A stretch of DNA of 64,000 bases from NCBI GenBank assembly GCA_963556145.1, contig OY744469.1, positions 5,304,767 to 5,368,766 on the forward strand. Direction: 5' to 3'. The notes below the pieces were generated by a model. That model was not told the origin of the DNA. It did not search any database and was given only the letters and a program-made list of their open reading frames with translations. Both the position numbers and the translations under genes were made by a program. Shown in pieces: positions 35,326 through 45,509 of the stretch. Source of the DNA: Hygrocybe punicea. Taxonomy: Eukaryota; Basidiomycota; Agaricomycetes; Agaricales; Hygrophoraceae. The first letter of the stretch is position 1; each line of letters opens with the position of its first letter.

Positions 35326-36960
35326 CCTTTGTGAGTCCCTCTCCTTCCAGCCGCCTCCTAAAAAATGGGAACCGATGTTCACCCGTCGCGTCGTCGCCCT
35401 CCTATCAAGCCTTGGGTTTCGCTGCTCACACCAGTTCCTTCCCACAGGCCAGAATCACTCTTTCCGGGGCCGGGAAGCCTCTTGGCTTTCACCCAACCCC
35501 TCTCTTCATCATTTTCTCCCTTCCTGCTTCTCTGATCCCTACAAAAGTAGTTATCCTATCTTGTGCTTCCCTCTCCCTTCTGCAATCTGAGTTCACCGCA
35601 ATGTAATCTCAAAGAGTGACCCCTCAGCTTTTGGCTTTGGCTGTCTTGTTAAATATTTTCATAATTTCAGCTAATTTATCTAGCCTAAAAAGGCAATTTT
35701 TTGAAAAACATCGGTCATAGCTGTGGCAACACTACTACAAAGAAAAGATGGAATGGGGATGTGGAAAGGGGTTTGCAAAGCGACATAGACAGGTAAATGG
35801 AGGGGAAAACGAATATGCAAGGAAAAGATCTAGAAGTCCTACATATCTCTGAAAGGACGAGGGGATGCACAAATAAAGTAAATCCGAAGTCGGGGATTGA
35901 GTCCGATGAGATCCATCTTCTATAATTAGAACTCCAGGGCATCTGAGGCTGCCGGATTTGGTCCAAAAGTGGCTGTGACGAAGCAGCATACGTCGGGTCA
36001 TGTCGGTCACATTGGGTCACATCACGTTGGGTTACGTCGGGTTTGAATGCGAGTTGAATGGAGGCAGCGGGTTCGTCTGGATTCGTGATATATCGAGGAT
36101 ATGGACTCAGAGGGATGTTGAGTCTCTACACCGCCCATGAACAACGCATTGAAATCCGCCACACCCTTTCAGAGAAATGGGCCTGTGACATCCACAGTCT
36201 TCCTGACAAGCCATCCTTGTGCTTCAAGAACCCTATGACTGGCCTATGCCATCCGATCACTGAGAACAACGTGTACCTTTGGGCTTCGCTACATGTGAGT
36301 ATTTTCTTAACTGCGCTCATCTATTAACCAAAAAGAATTGTCTAGATCACTGATCCTGTAGCATACCCGCTTGATAAGCCCCCAGTTCAAATAAATGTCC
36401 TAGGCAACTCTGCGTGTGGGCGGCCCACCACTAAACCCACCGTGAATGTCAATGAACCAGCAGCCTTCCCATACGGGTGTTATCCGCCGCCATTCATGAC
36501 ACCTGCCATGTACTATTCTTCAATGGGTTTCCCTCAGATTCCCCCTGGGCTGGGTTTCCTCCCACCTCAAGGACCCACTGGTTTTCTCCCACCTCACGGG
36601 CCCACAACTTTTCTCCCACCTCAGGGACCCACTCCACCCACTGCCACCACTGCCACTGTCCCTTTGCAAGCACCAAGATACCTTGGGATCCAAGAATGGG
36701 TTGAATATTGCAACCGACACCCTGAACGCGCTGGGGTGCATTTCAACGCTCTGCTTCCAAAATTTCAAGGTCAAGGTTTTCGATATGTCAACCAACTCAC
36801 CGGCAGTCGTGTCACAATTGATAATCTTTCGGAATGGCTCTTGGTTGGTCCAGGAACTGCTGACTTGATCATCAGATATGCAGAGGAGGATTGCCAGCTC
36901 ATTGCCACTGGTGAATTCAGAATGGAAGCTAGAGGGTTGGTGGCAGCGGCAGAGGCCTGA

Positions 36961-37237
36961 GTATCACAAAAATTTTCCTCGTCCATCATCCCTGCCGAAC
37001 CCTGCCTGCGTTGCTTTTCTTTTCTGTTCTTGTACTTAGATTTTTTGGTTGTCTGATGGTGTTTCAACACACCCCTTCATTTTTTACACTCACAATGTCA
37101 AGTGCTCAACGCACTTTGTTTTTCGTACTCAAATATATGTTGGGCAGAAAAATGTGTGTTATTGAAAATGATGACTAGCTACTGAAAACAAAAGTCATTG
37201 AACTCTTTCCATAGCTCGACTCCATGCATTCCCACCT
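36961..37237. other. No gene seen
   Basis: Intergenic sequence after the ubiquitin-fold gene. It contains pyrimidine-rich stretches and no supported ORF or terminal repeat. Confidence 0.5.
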
Positions 37238-38385
37238 TGTGTAGGGTTGACCACAGGTGTGGTATGGGTTGGGATTACCAATACCGCACCCCCACCTGTG
37301 AAAACTGTACCCATGACAGGTAGTACCTGCCATGACCCATACAACTTGTGGGTGCTATGTGGGTATTCTTGTCACATCCCACCACCCACTTGCAACCTCA
37401 TGAATGCAGCACTGTGTCAATTGACATGGCCGACATGGTTCGTGAGGTGTTTTAAGGGTGGGGGGTGCTCGTTGTCGTCATGGTTCCGTTGTCGTTGTCA
37501 TTGATGGTACCCGTCCCTTCATCTCCATTCCATTGTCCCGTTGTCCCACCTCATCCTCGTCCTGGTTGCTAACCTCACACATGTTGCATGCACATCAAAT
37601 TATGTGCATGCATTGTTGTAAGGTATTAGACCATTCAGTGATGGCGAATGGGTGATTGAAGAGGGGACTCACCTGCTGGCCAAGACAGGGCGCACCCTAT
37701 CCCTAGCCTTGGCCAAATCTGCCCCTCCATCCTCGTCGTTGTCGACCTTGTCGCTGTTGGCCAATCGGCTGGCATCATTATGGCCATCATCGTCGTGTCC
37801 ATGTATCTTGGCCCTTGCCGTCCTTGTCCTTGTGGTCCTTGTCATCCACATCCTCATCATCCTCATCATCCACATCCACATCGTCCTCGTCATCCATCCC
37901 TGCCATCCTCACTGTTGTCAACCTCATTGCCATTGGCCCATTGGCTTTGTTGCTGTTGTCATCTTTGTGGTCATTGTGGTCCTCATCGTCCCTGTCTTCG
38001 CGGGCCTCAACCTAGTTTGCGAGGTGTAAGGGTGGTGGGTGGTTCTGTCATCATTGTTGGTGCCATTGTCCCCATTGTCCCATTGCCTTTGTTGTCCCAG
38101 TGGTTTCAGGATTGTGGGCATTGTGGTCCTTGCTGGCCTGGTCCTTGTTGACCTCGTCACCCTCGTTGTTGTTGTGTCATTTCATAGTCCTTCTTGTCCT
38201 CATTTTCGGTGTTGTTGTCGCCACCCTTGCTGTCCCTGTCCTCGTCATCACCTTTGCCATCCCTGTGCTCAGTGTCATCACCTTTGCTGTCCATGTCACT
38301 GTCATTGGCGCCATCTGGGTTGTCTGGGTTGAAATCTGTGGCATGGCATACGGCAGTATAGGCGGATGGAGAAAGGGGAAAGGCA
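37238..38385. mobile_element. Probable non-autonomous element with dyad module and TCATCC/GTCCTC low-complexity interior
   Basis: It resembles the hAT-like elements at 6883 and 57129 in plan: a flank rich in GGGTTGGGATTACC / TACCCATGACAGG words (37240-37370), one dyad module (37395-37448), then about 900 bp of degenerate GTCCTTGTC, CATCCTCATC and TGTTGTC triplets open in several frames. The terminal inverted repeats and TSD are not found. The right end is probably cut by the 490-bp repeat at 38386. No gene is supported. Confidence 0.5.
37395..37448. promoter_or_regulatory. 54-bp-class dyad module, copy 3
   Basis: ACCTCATG (37395-37402), 11 bp, GTGTCAATTGACAT (37414-37427), 13 bp, CGTGAGGT (37441-37448). 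The CG dinucleotides of the other copies are TG or CA here, as expected after CpG deamination. Confidence 0.65.
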
Positions 38386-38872
38386 AATTACAATGCTGGA
38401 ACTTGCAATACCACTCATAGCAGCCTAGATACCAATGAAACGAGACTGAGGGATTGCTGGGGGGGGCATACCGCAGTTGATTCAGGTGCTAGGTGTTGTC
38501 TGAGATGATAATGAGGGCTGGAAGGCGGTGGGTCAAGAATGGCGGCCTTGGGTCTGCATACCAGGTGAAAATTGGTTAGACACCAAGAAAATATCATAGA
38601 AAATGTAAACGTACTGTTTGCTGGTTGCCAGGTTGCTCCCGCTGGCTGTAGGGGGCGTTGCATGGGGATGGGAGGTGCAAAAAAAATGAATTTTTAAATC
38701 GGCGATCTGGGGTCTGTAGAGTCGCTTGTACCGAGCGTATGGGTGGGGGATCTCACAGTTTGAAGGGCTAGTCGATATGTTGAGAATTGAGGGAGATATG
38801 TCAAATACATTTCTGGGCTATTTTTTGACGTGTTTTCACGTGACCGTCAAGTCACGTGACAAGCACAATAAT
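38386..38872 (-). repeat. 490-bp dispersed repeat, copy 2 (inverted)
   Basis: Reverse-complement twin of 24766-25255. It keeps more CpG: for example GTCACGTG where copy 1 has GTCATGTG, and CAACGC where copy 1 has CAATGC. The two copies flank the DDE_3 transposase and ubiquitin-fold gene region in inverted orientation, 13 kb apart. Confidence 0.85.
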
Positions 38873-38974
38873 TGTCTTAGTTCACTTGAGTAAGCCATTA
38901 AGACAACTAAGATATGATAAGACAACTAAGATAGGATAAGTAAGTAGTGACAACTTGGGGTCACAGTTAGGGGG

Positions 38975-39480
38975 ATGACTCGGAGGAGGGGGGAAAAGGA
39001 GAGGGAGGGGGAAGGGGGAAGGTGGGGTGGAGGGACGGATGTGGATGGGGAGGAGGAGGAGGAGAGAGAGGAGGATGGGGGAGATGGGATGGAGGGGGTG
39101 ATGTGGAGGGGGTGGGGGTGGAGGAGGAGGAGGGTGAGGGGGAATGGGGAGGGAGAGGGGTAAGGCAGAGGGTGGATGAGGTGGAGGAGGACGAGGAGGG
39201 GGGAGGGGGATGAGAAGGAGGAGGAGGAGAGGGAGGGGGAAGGGTGAGGGTGAGGGGGGAGGAGGAGGGGGGGGGAAAAGGAGAGGGAGGGGGAAGGGGA
39301 GGTGGAGGTGGAGAGGGAGGTGGAGGTGGAGAGGGAGGTGGAGGTGGAGGTGGAGATGGGATGGAGGGGGGGATGTGGACAGGGAGGAGGAGAGGGAGGG
39401 GAATGCAGATGAGGATGAGGAGAGAGAGTGTGTGTGTGGAATGTGGATGAGGAGGGGAGGGGAGAGGAATGTGGGATGAG
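38975..39480. repeat. Polypurine GGA/GGAGG satellite tract 1
   Basis: About 500 bp in which the + strand is almost only G and A (GGAGGAGG, GGGGGAAGG, GGAGGTGGAGGTGG). The reverse strand reads as Pro/Ser/His. This is a strand-asymmetric simple repeat, not coding. Confidence 0.85.
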
Positions 39481-39970
39481 AGTGTAGTGTTACCGTTAAG
39501 AATAATGTTATATGCTCTATGCAAAATCTAGGATAACTTCCCAATAACATAGCTTGAATATAAGTAGTTTAGTGTTACAGTTAAGAATAATATTATATAC
39601 TCTATGGAAAATCTACGATGACTTGAACATAAATAATTGATATGACCATGAATGTGCTTTACAACTTTGATGTGGAGTGTTGAATTCCTTCACCCTCCTC
39701 CTCTTTATCCTCAGCTCCTTTTCCATCTTTCTCACAAGATGACTCAACAAAGAAGTTTCAGACCAAGAGCAGAAGACAAGGGCTAATAAATTTGAGGATA
39801 TCAAACACTCTGAAAATTACAAGCAGCAGGATAATGGGATGGTCTGGTTGAAGACGGAAAAGGTAGAGATGGCCAGTGACTGAGAAATCATTGCATTTCT
39901 CGACTGTAAGTTCTTGGTCAGAAGATGTGGTATGTTTCATGTTTTCAACCATTTCTGTAAGAGAACAGAA
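39481..39970. repeat. Duplicated unit, copy 1
   Basis: Starts AGTGTTACCGTTAAGAATAA and ends near TTTCAACCATTTCTGTAAGAG. The same order of phrases (TGACTCAACAAAGAAG, GAAATCATTGCATTTCTC) recurs at 40801-41556. A shorter third start (AGTGTTACAGTTAAGAATAA) lies at about 39570, so the first 90 bp are themselves duplicated. Confidence 0.8.
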
Positions 39971-39989
39971 TGGAGTAGGAGCTGGAGTA

Positions 39990-40800
39990 GGGGTGGTAGA
40001 TGAAGTGGGAGATGGGGATGAAGAGAGGAAGGGGAAGGGGGAAGGGGGGGTGCAAATGCAAATGGGATAAGAACAGGATGAGGGAGGGAAATGAAGGGGG
40101 AGATGAGAATAAGGAGAGTGGAGAGGAATGCAAATGCAAATTGGGATGAGAACAGGAAGGGGAGGAGGTTGGGCAGGGGCAGGGGCAGGACGATGAGATG
40201 GGGATAAGAAGGAGGAGCAGGATGTGGATGTGAATGGAGATGAGAACAGGAAGAGGGAGGGGGTTGGTGTGGGGCAGTGAGATAGAGGGGGGGATGCAGA
40301 TAAGGAGAGAAAGGAGGATGCAGATGTGGATGCAAATAGGGATGAGCATCAGATGAGGCAGGGGGTTGGGAAGGGGTTGGGGCATTAGGTGGAAGGGGGA
40401 TGTGAATGGGATGAGAACAGAACTGGGGAGGGGGTTGGGCAGGGCAATCAAGGGCAAGATGAGGAGGGGGAGGGGGAGGGGGAGGGGGATGTGAATGTGA
40501 ATGGAGATGAGAACAGAAAGACGCAAGGTAGAGGTAGGTTAATAGAGGGAGTGATAGAGGGGGATGTGGATGTGAATCAGGATGAGAACAGCATGAGGAG
40601 GAGGAGAGGATACACATGTGAATGGGAATGTGAACAGGAAGGGGCCAGGGAATTGAGCAAGGGCAGGGGCAGAGGGATTGAGAGGATACAGATGTGGATG
40701 TAAATGGGGATAAACACACCAAGGAGGAGGGGGTTGGGCAGCTGCAAGGACAGGGGTATGGAGAGAGGGATGAGGATGTGTATGATGGGGATGAGTGTGA
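39990..40800. repeat. Polypurine satellite tract 2
   Basis: About 800 bp of purine-rich DNA with a loose repeat of AATGGGATGAGAACAGGA / GATGCAGATGTGGATG units, between the two duplicated units. Open frames on both strands are compositional. Confidence 0.8.
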
Positions 40801-41556
40801 TGGGGATGAGTGTTACAGTTAAGAATAATGTTATAAGCTCCATGAAAAATCCACAATAACTTTCTTATAAATCTCGCTTGAACATAACTAGCTGATATGA
40901 TCATAAATATGCTTTACAACTTTTATGTGGAGTGTTATTGATCCCTTCACCCTTCTCCTCTTTATCCTCAGCCCTCTTGCCATTTTTCTCACAAGATGAC
41001 TCAAGAAAGAAGTTTAAGACCCAGTACAGCTAAAAATACCCAGGGGTTACCCATTTAATACATCATCTGAAACCCTCAATTTTAGTAGCCATTATCTTCT
41101 ACTCTCATACCAGCACCAATTGGAGCCATGGTTATTGTACCCATGGGTTTTACCCATCATTTTAAGCCCTGGATCATACAAAATGGTCAAGTATTGAGCT
41201 TGATATGCTCAAAATACTTTATTCTAGTATTTTGAGAATATCTAGCTCAATACTTGACCATTTTGGATGATCCAGGGCTTCAAAAAAAGCTGGTGGGTCC
41301 AGGAATCTGTACCTGTACCCTTATCCATGGCTCTACCCATGGCAAAACCCACAGGTTTACCCATACCTGTGCAATACAATTATTACAGAGTATAAGCAAC
41401 AGGATGACAGGACACTCAGGCTCTGGTTGAAAACTGAGAAGGTAGAGATGGACAGTGGCAGAGAAATCATTGTATTTCTCAACTGTAAGGTCTTAGTCAC
41501 AAGAGGTGATGCATTTCATGTTTTCAACCATTTCTGTAAGAGAATATCAAGTTGGT
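40801..41556. repeat. Duplicated unit, copy 2, interrupted by a MITE-like insert
   Basis: Matches 39481-39970 on both sides of an extra segment of roughly 41030-41385. The break lies after GTTTAAGACCCAGTACAG and before AGTATAAGCAACAGGATG. Together with 39990-40800 the whole is unit-satellite-unit. Confidence 0.75.
41030..41385. mobile_element. MITE-like insert with central hairpin
   Basis: Contains TACCCAGGGGTTACCC near the left and GGTTTACCCATACC near the right as subterminal words. The hairpin arms are 41164-41199 and 41244-41280 (CCCTGGATCATACAAAATGG / CCATTTTGGATGATCCAGGG). The hairpin core TCATACAAAATGGTCAAG is a relative of TCATCCAAAACGGTCAAG in the MITE at 44936, so they belong to one superfamily. 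TSD not certain. Confidence 0.6.
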
Positions 41557-41720
41557 GATGCAAGTACAGATTTGGTATATTACAGACCCTGACAGTTGAT
41601 ACAGAATGATGAGCTTTCCTTTCAATATTGATATACTGTCATACTCATCCAATTCATATCTACATTGCATCCCTATTCAACTAGCAAATATCCTCATTTT
41701 TAAAATTGACAAGGCAAAGG

Positions 41721-44700
41721 TTATATTGTTTTGAAAGCATGATGGTCAATAAATCTATTTACGTAGAAAGCTTTGAAGGTGTCAAGGGATTGGTGAAAGT
41801 GTAGCGCTCTAGGAATGACAACATTCCCAAACACACAAAGGAGATGAGCAGCACACACCACACATTCAAGATGAATAATAGAAAGGACTGGAGACTCGTC
41901 AGCATCAACTTCTGGCTGAACAATCCACATCCCTGTGTCCTCATCTGCATCATCACCAACAACTTTAAACCAATGGACCAATGCACAAGGATATGTTGTG
42001 CCACTGAAGTCAAAAGAAAATAAGAGAAGGACACAAACAATATCAAATCCACGCATTCCAGGCAATTCAGGATTGCGGTTGAGAAAGACACAATCATACC
42101 AACCGGGACCCTTTCTCCATGATTGAACAGCTCTGATATGCTCACGAGGCATGCCACCAATTCCACTGGGATCACTTGGAGCATGGAAGGTGGCAACAGC
42201 TGAATTGTGCACCCTGATCTTGCCTGTGTATGATGGACATGCACTGAGAGGAACTTGAGATGCAGAGAGCACATTATTAGGATATCGTTGATCATAGAGA
42301 AAGCGAGCAAGAAGCATCGGAAATGTAGGTTGCTGAATGTCAGCTGCAAGAGAGTGAACATTCCAAGTTCGAACTACATAATGTACACATGTTATTAATT
42401 TGATGTCTAAAAGGTTAATAAAACACATACCAACAGTTCGTGCAAGATCAACATAAGATGTGATGGGAGGACCTTCAACAGCACCACCATAATCTTCATG
42501 CTCATCTTCACTGTCATTCTCATCAGGGACATTAACACCTCCACTACCATCACCATCCCCTAAGGATAATATTACTCAGAAATATCTAATTGTGAAGACC
42601 CCAAGACATACCAATTTCCTTGAGGATGTCTGTATAACATGTCCCTTCAAGCATTCCACGGTGAGTGAAGTCTATACGGAGAGCTGCCAGCTTATCAAGC
42701 CGCTGATTAGCCAATAGCATCTGGCCCAAAGCCTCATGGTGGCTAGATCGATGCCAAGGTTCTTTGACAGCTTTGATGTGCTTTGATTCAGTAATTGATG
42801 AGCAAAAGCCATTTGGGCTTCCAAAAGCTCAAATCAGGCAAAGGTAATGAAGCATGGAATGTTGACGAGGAAGATTAAACCCATCTGGGTGAACACCAAT
42901 GGCCACAAAAATCTCTTGGTAGTGGTGGAAATGATCCATCACCTCAGTGAGCTGACCAAGCGTTTTTTCATCATGAACATCCTGTCGTGCAATGTAACAA
43001 AATTCCAGAAATGCTTGAAAGCAGCAGACCACCTCAACAGGGACATAACCTTCGATGGCAGGAAGGTATACCTGTGGTATCATTATTAGTACCAATCAAT
43101 AGAGCTCATCATGGTGTCTTACCTTCATCAGAGCTTTTGAATCATCCCCTGTCCACTGCTTAAATCCTTGCCCTTCAGGGAACTGACGGAGGTTTGCAAA
43201 TGGTGCAGCAATTGCAATACTACAGTACCTGTTAGTCTAACTGACCAACTCAGTCCAAAAGACTTACTGGCGATCAATGTCATCCAAAATTTCATTGCCA
43301 CGCTTTCCATGAGTTGCAAGCAGATAATCTTGCACCCACTGCACAAGGTGATCTTTAAATACACCTTTGATGAGCTGGTGAAGCAGGTCAGGGGCAAGAA
43401 GTTCATAAATATCTACTCGTGGAAAACTGTGGGTGAATGGCTACATAGTGGTGGAATGAGAGAGAATCAGAACACAGTGGGGAATAAATTACTTGACATT
43501 TTCTTGCTATTCCATAATCACGCCATGCCACACCTAGCCCAAATGAATCGATTATACAATTTGCATGCTCGGATGTGCAAGAATGGCCATCACCACCATC
43601 TAAATTTTCAGGGGAGGCAGTGCACCTGTAAACCATATGAATAACATTGAGTACTAGCAAAAAATGTCTATACTTGGGACACCATCCCTGCACAATACAG
43701 GTAACAGGTACTTGCTCTTGGTAGTCAGCAATATATGGACCGATACCATAGATTGCGCGGCGGAAGTGGCCATCATAGCAGCGGACAACTTCAGGAACTG
43801 TTATGGCTGGTTTGAGGGGATCGAGGATCTTGGCCATTGAAGTGTGAAAAAGTTGTCGTTTAAATTCACGAAATTCATTTGTATCAGCCTCAGCTCTTGC
43901 AACTGCGAACCGAAATGAATTGACATCAAATATGGAGAAAATATAAGAAACCTTGCGGAATAGCAAGAAAACCAAGAAGAACAAGAGCATTTTGGTGAGC
44001 ACGCCGTAGGCCGTTGTGTGTGTTACCTATTGCAGCATAGAGTGGGTAATACCCTGTGTCACCGGTTGCAACCGAGACCGTAGTTTTATCACTGCCGAGG
44101 ATTATAGGCACAAACACCGAGCCATGAGTCTCTGGATCCTCAGCAATAATGTCCTGTCAAAATATGAGTATAAAATGTTAACATGAACCGGCCACTTACT
44201 GCTTGATCCCATGCCCAGTCGCTGGACATAAAGTTTTGGTATTGTCGATCTCCATCGGCGTTATACTCCCGAAATGGGGCAGTGTCCATCTCCCCAAGAA
44301 AATCCACATTGCCAAGCATATTCTTCACAACATCATGAGGGTTTCGATACCATACATTGAAATCTTTTATCATCCACGAAGGGGGCTCAACAGGAACTTC
44401 ACCATCATAATGAACAGTGAAATTCCTCCACGGAATGTCGCCAACTTTCGCATTGTCCATCGTCTTGTAGAGATCCTCATGACTGGCAAACAGGGGTGCA
44501 GCACCGGACTCAGATGCAAGTAATGACACCCCCCATAATTCGAGCAGGGTGTCAATGTCTCCAGCCGACATTTGATTACGTTTGTACAAAAATTCTGCCA
44601 TCTCAAATTCGACCCGAGATGTGAATGGGAACCAATCGTCAGGGGGTAGCTCATGATCTTGAGTGGGTGGGGGTGCATCTGGAGGTAAATAGTTGCTGTT

Positions 44701-45509
44701 TCAATCGCATGGTTTCCCTGTCGATAAGATCCATTAGATGACAATATTCGGCACAAGGATGTATTAACTCACCATTTATATGTGGATAGAAAACGCGGTG
44801 GGGATGTTGTTGCTGGTCCGCACCCGAGTGACATTCTTCCTCCTCTCCAAACATGGGTTCTCCATCATCAGCTGCATCCAAATGTCATTGAGGAGATGGT
44901 GGTTGAGATTCAGCTGCATCCGAGGTATTTGGGTCTAGGGAAATGCAGGGATAAGGGTAAATCCTTTTCCGCAGGTATCCGTACTCTTAAGAGTACGAGT
45001 ACGGATACAGATTCTCGTATCCGTGGGCTTCAAAATGAGCCAGAGATCATCCAAAACGGTCAAGAATTGACTGAGATAGAGACTAAACATTGATTGGACT
45101 CTATCTCAGTCAATTCTTGACCGTTTCAGGTGATCTCCAGCTCATTTTGATCGCGAATCCGTGGGTAAAATCCGTGGATATTGCATCCGTATCTGTGGGG
45201 AGTACGAGTACGGATACAGACAAATGTATCCTGGGATTACCCTTGCATTTCCCTATTTGGGTCATCCGCATCCGACATATTGGGGTCATCCGCATCCGAC
45301 GTAGTATTGGGGTCATCAAATGACACATCAGATGGTGGGCCACTCTGGGGCGGCACCACTTGACATTCCGATGGACCTGGGTGTGCATGTTTGGTCCGGG
45401 TGTGCTTGAGAAGACTGGATCAATTATGAAAGAACCATTTGCACCCTGCAAACGTGCAGGGGATACACCGAGCATTGAGATTACGAGTGACTACGTTTCG
45501 CGGAAGCAT
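41721..45509 (-). pseudogene. Plavaka-type (CACTA-like) transposase, nonsense-broken and MITE-disrupted
   Basis: Starts at ATG 45509 with a C2H2 zinc finger (CTFAGCKWFF ... LLKHTRTKH) that is cut by TGA (45420-45422). An acidic Asp-Pro-Asn repeat (DDPN) follows and is interrupted by the MITE 44936-45255. A second TGA is at 44885-44887. Conserved Plavaka blocks come next: RVFYPHINGE, SWMIKDFNVWYRN, FVPIILGSDKTTVSVATGDT, EFREFKRQLFHTSMAKIL, DGHFRRAIYGIGPYIADY and VQGWCPK. After FCYIARQDVHDEKTL comes a third TGA (42829-42831) within L-AFGSPNGF, then SSITESKHIKAVKEPWHRSS. Stop at 41721-41723. Numerous short introns. The family moves DNA by cut and paste. This copy cannot make a full protein. Confidence 0.88.
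44936..45255. mobile_element. hAT-like MITE, family TAGGGAAATGCA, 320 bp, inserted in transposase coding DNA
   Basis: The ends are TAGGGAAATGCAGGG and, read inward from the right, TAGGGAAATGCAAGG. A perfect 8-bp TSD, TTTGGGTC, lies at 44928-44935 and 45256-45263. Subterminal GTACGAGTACGGATAC words occur on both sides, and the centre is a long hairpin around GGTCAAGAATTGACTGAG. The insertion site is in the DDPN repeat of the Plavaka reading frame. Confidence 0.93.

Larger units (their letters stand above)
30480..35610 (+). mobile_element. DIRS-type (tyrosine-recombinase) retrotransposon, inactive
   Basis: The genes are in the order gag, RT-RNase H, tyrosine recombinase, with no protease or integrase, as in the DIRS/Ngaro order of YR retroelements. 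The boundaries are approximate: the element lies between the last recognisable left MITE base (about 30467) and the right MITE arm (about 35612). No target duplication is expected for this order. Key residues are lost in RNase H and the recombinase, and the gag frame is shifted, so it is dead. Confidence 0.85.
30217..35734. mobile_element. hAT-like MITE (family TAGTGTTGCCA) containing a DIRS element
   Basis: Terminal inverted repeats of about 120 bp (30217-30336, 35615-35734) start TAGTGTTGCCA and share TATGACCGATGTTTTTCAAA, GGCTAGATAAATTAGCT and GCTGAGGGGTCACTC. The mismatches are mostly transitions. A perfect 8-bp TSD, CTACAAAG, lies at 30209-30216 and 35735-35742. An internal palindrome (CCAAGGGTTTGG / CCAAACCCTT) fills 30340-30465. 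The DIRS-type retroelement occupies the middle, so the MITE itself was only about 0.4 kb before that insertion. Confidence 0.9.
29721..36130 (-). mobile_element. Solo LTR (884 bp net) carrying nested hAT MITE and DIRS element
   Basis: In minus orientation the LTR starts TGTAGAGACTCAAC and ends CCGCATCTACA. A perfect 4-bp TSD, CCGC, lies at 29717-29720 and 36131-36134. The LTR parts are 29721-30216 and 35743-36130. The rest is a later hAT-like insertion at 30217-35734. About 580 bp of the same LTR family recurs at 60942-61529 (plus orientation). No PBS, PPT or internal genes belong to it, so it is a solo LTR. Excision in silico restores the host reading frame exactly. Confidence 0.9.
26962..36960 (+). 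pseudogene. Ubiquitin-fold/SAM-like Agaricomycete protein gene, split by two LTR insertions and one TGA
   Basis: Exons 26962-27028, 27083-27559, 27612-27657, 29304-29604, 29656-29720, 36135-36294 and 36346-36960 join with matching phases to 577 codons. Introns are 51-54 nt. Codon 66 is TGA (27211-27213), the only interruption. Order: basic N-terminus (MGHGAEKKRQDAAKAKRK), acidic stretch (EEGYADDEDVDEYEED), a ubiquitin/PB1-like segment (FEFTLEVFSVAKQ... ITFFSLQEKIARALNIHP), a small Cys-containing module (EKWACDIHSLPDKPSLCF), a Pro/Gly/Phe-rich region (FLPPQGPTGFLPPHGP) and a C-terminal helical SAM-like segment (SEWLLVGPGTADLIIRYAEE). I recognise the architecture as a lineage-expanded Agaricomycete family of unknown function, often near transposases. 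Element 27658-29298 lies inside exon 3/4 coding sequence and 29721-36130 inside the next exon. Confidence 0.8.

Noticed and set aside
30217..35734. Treating the 120-bp inverted repeats as the termini of the DIRS element
   Set aside because: They carry a perfect 8-bp target duplication and hAT-like TAGTGTTGCCA ends, and DIRS elements make no such duplication. A MITE with a DIRS inserted inside fits better.
38882..39550. 222-codon Pro/Leu-rich minus ORF
   Set aside because: Pure complement of a GGA satellite; no conserved segment.
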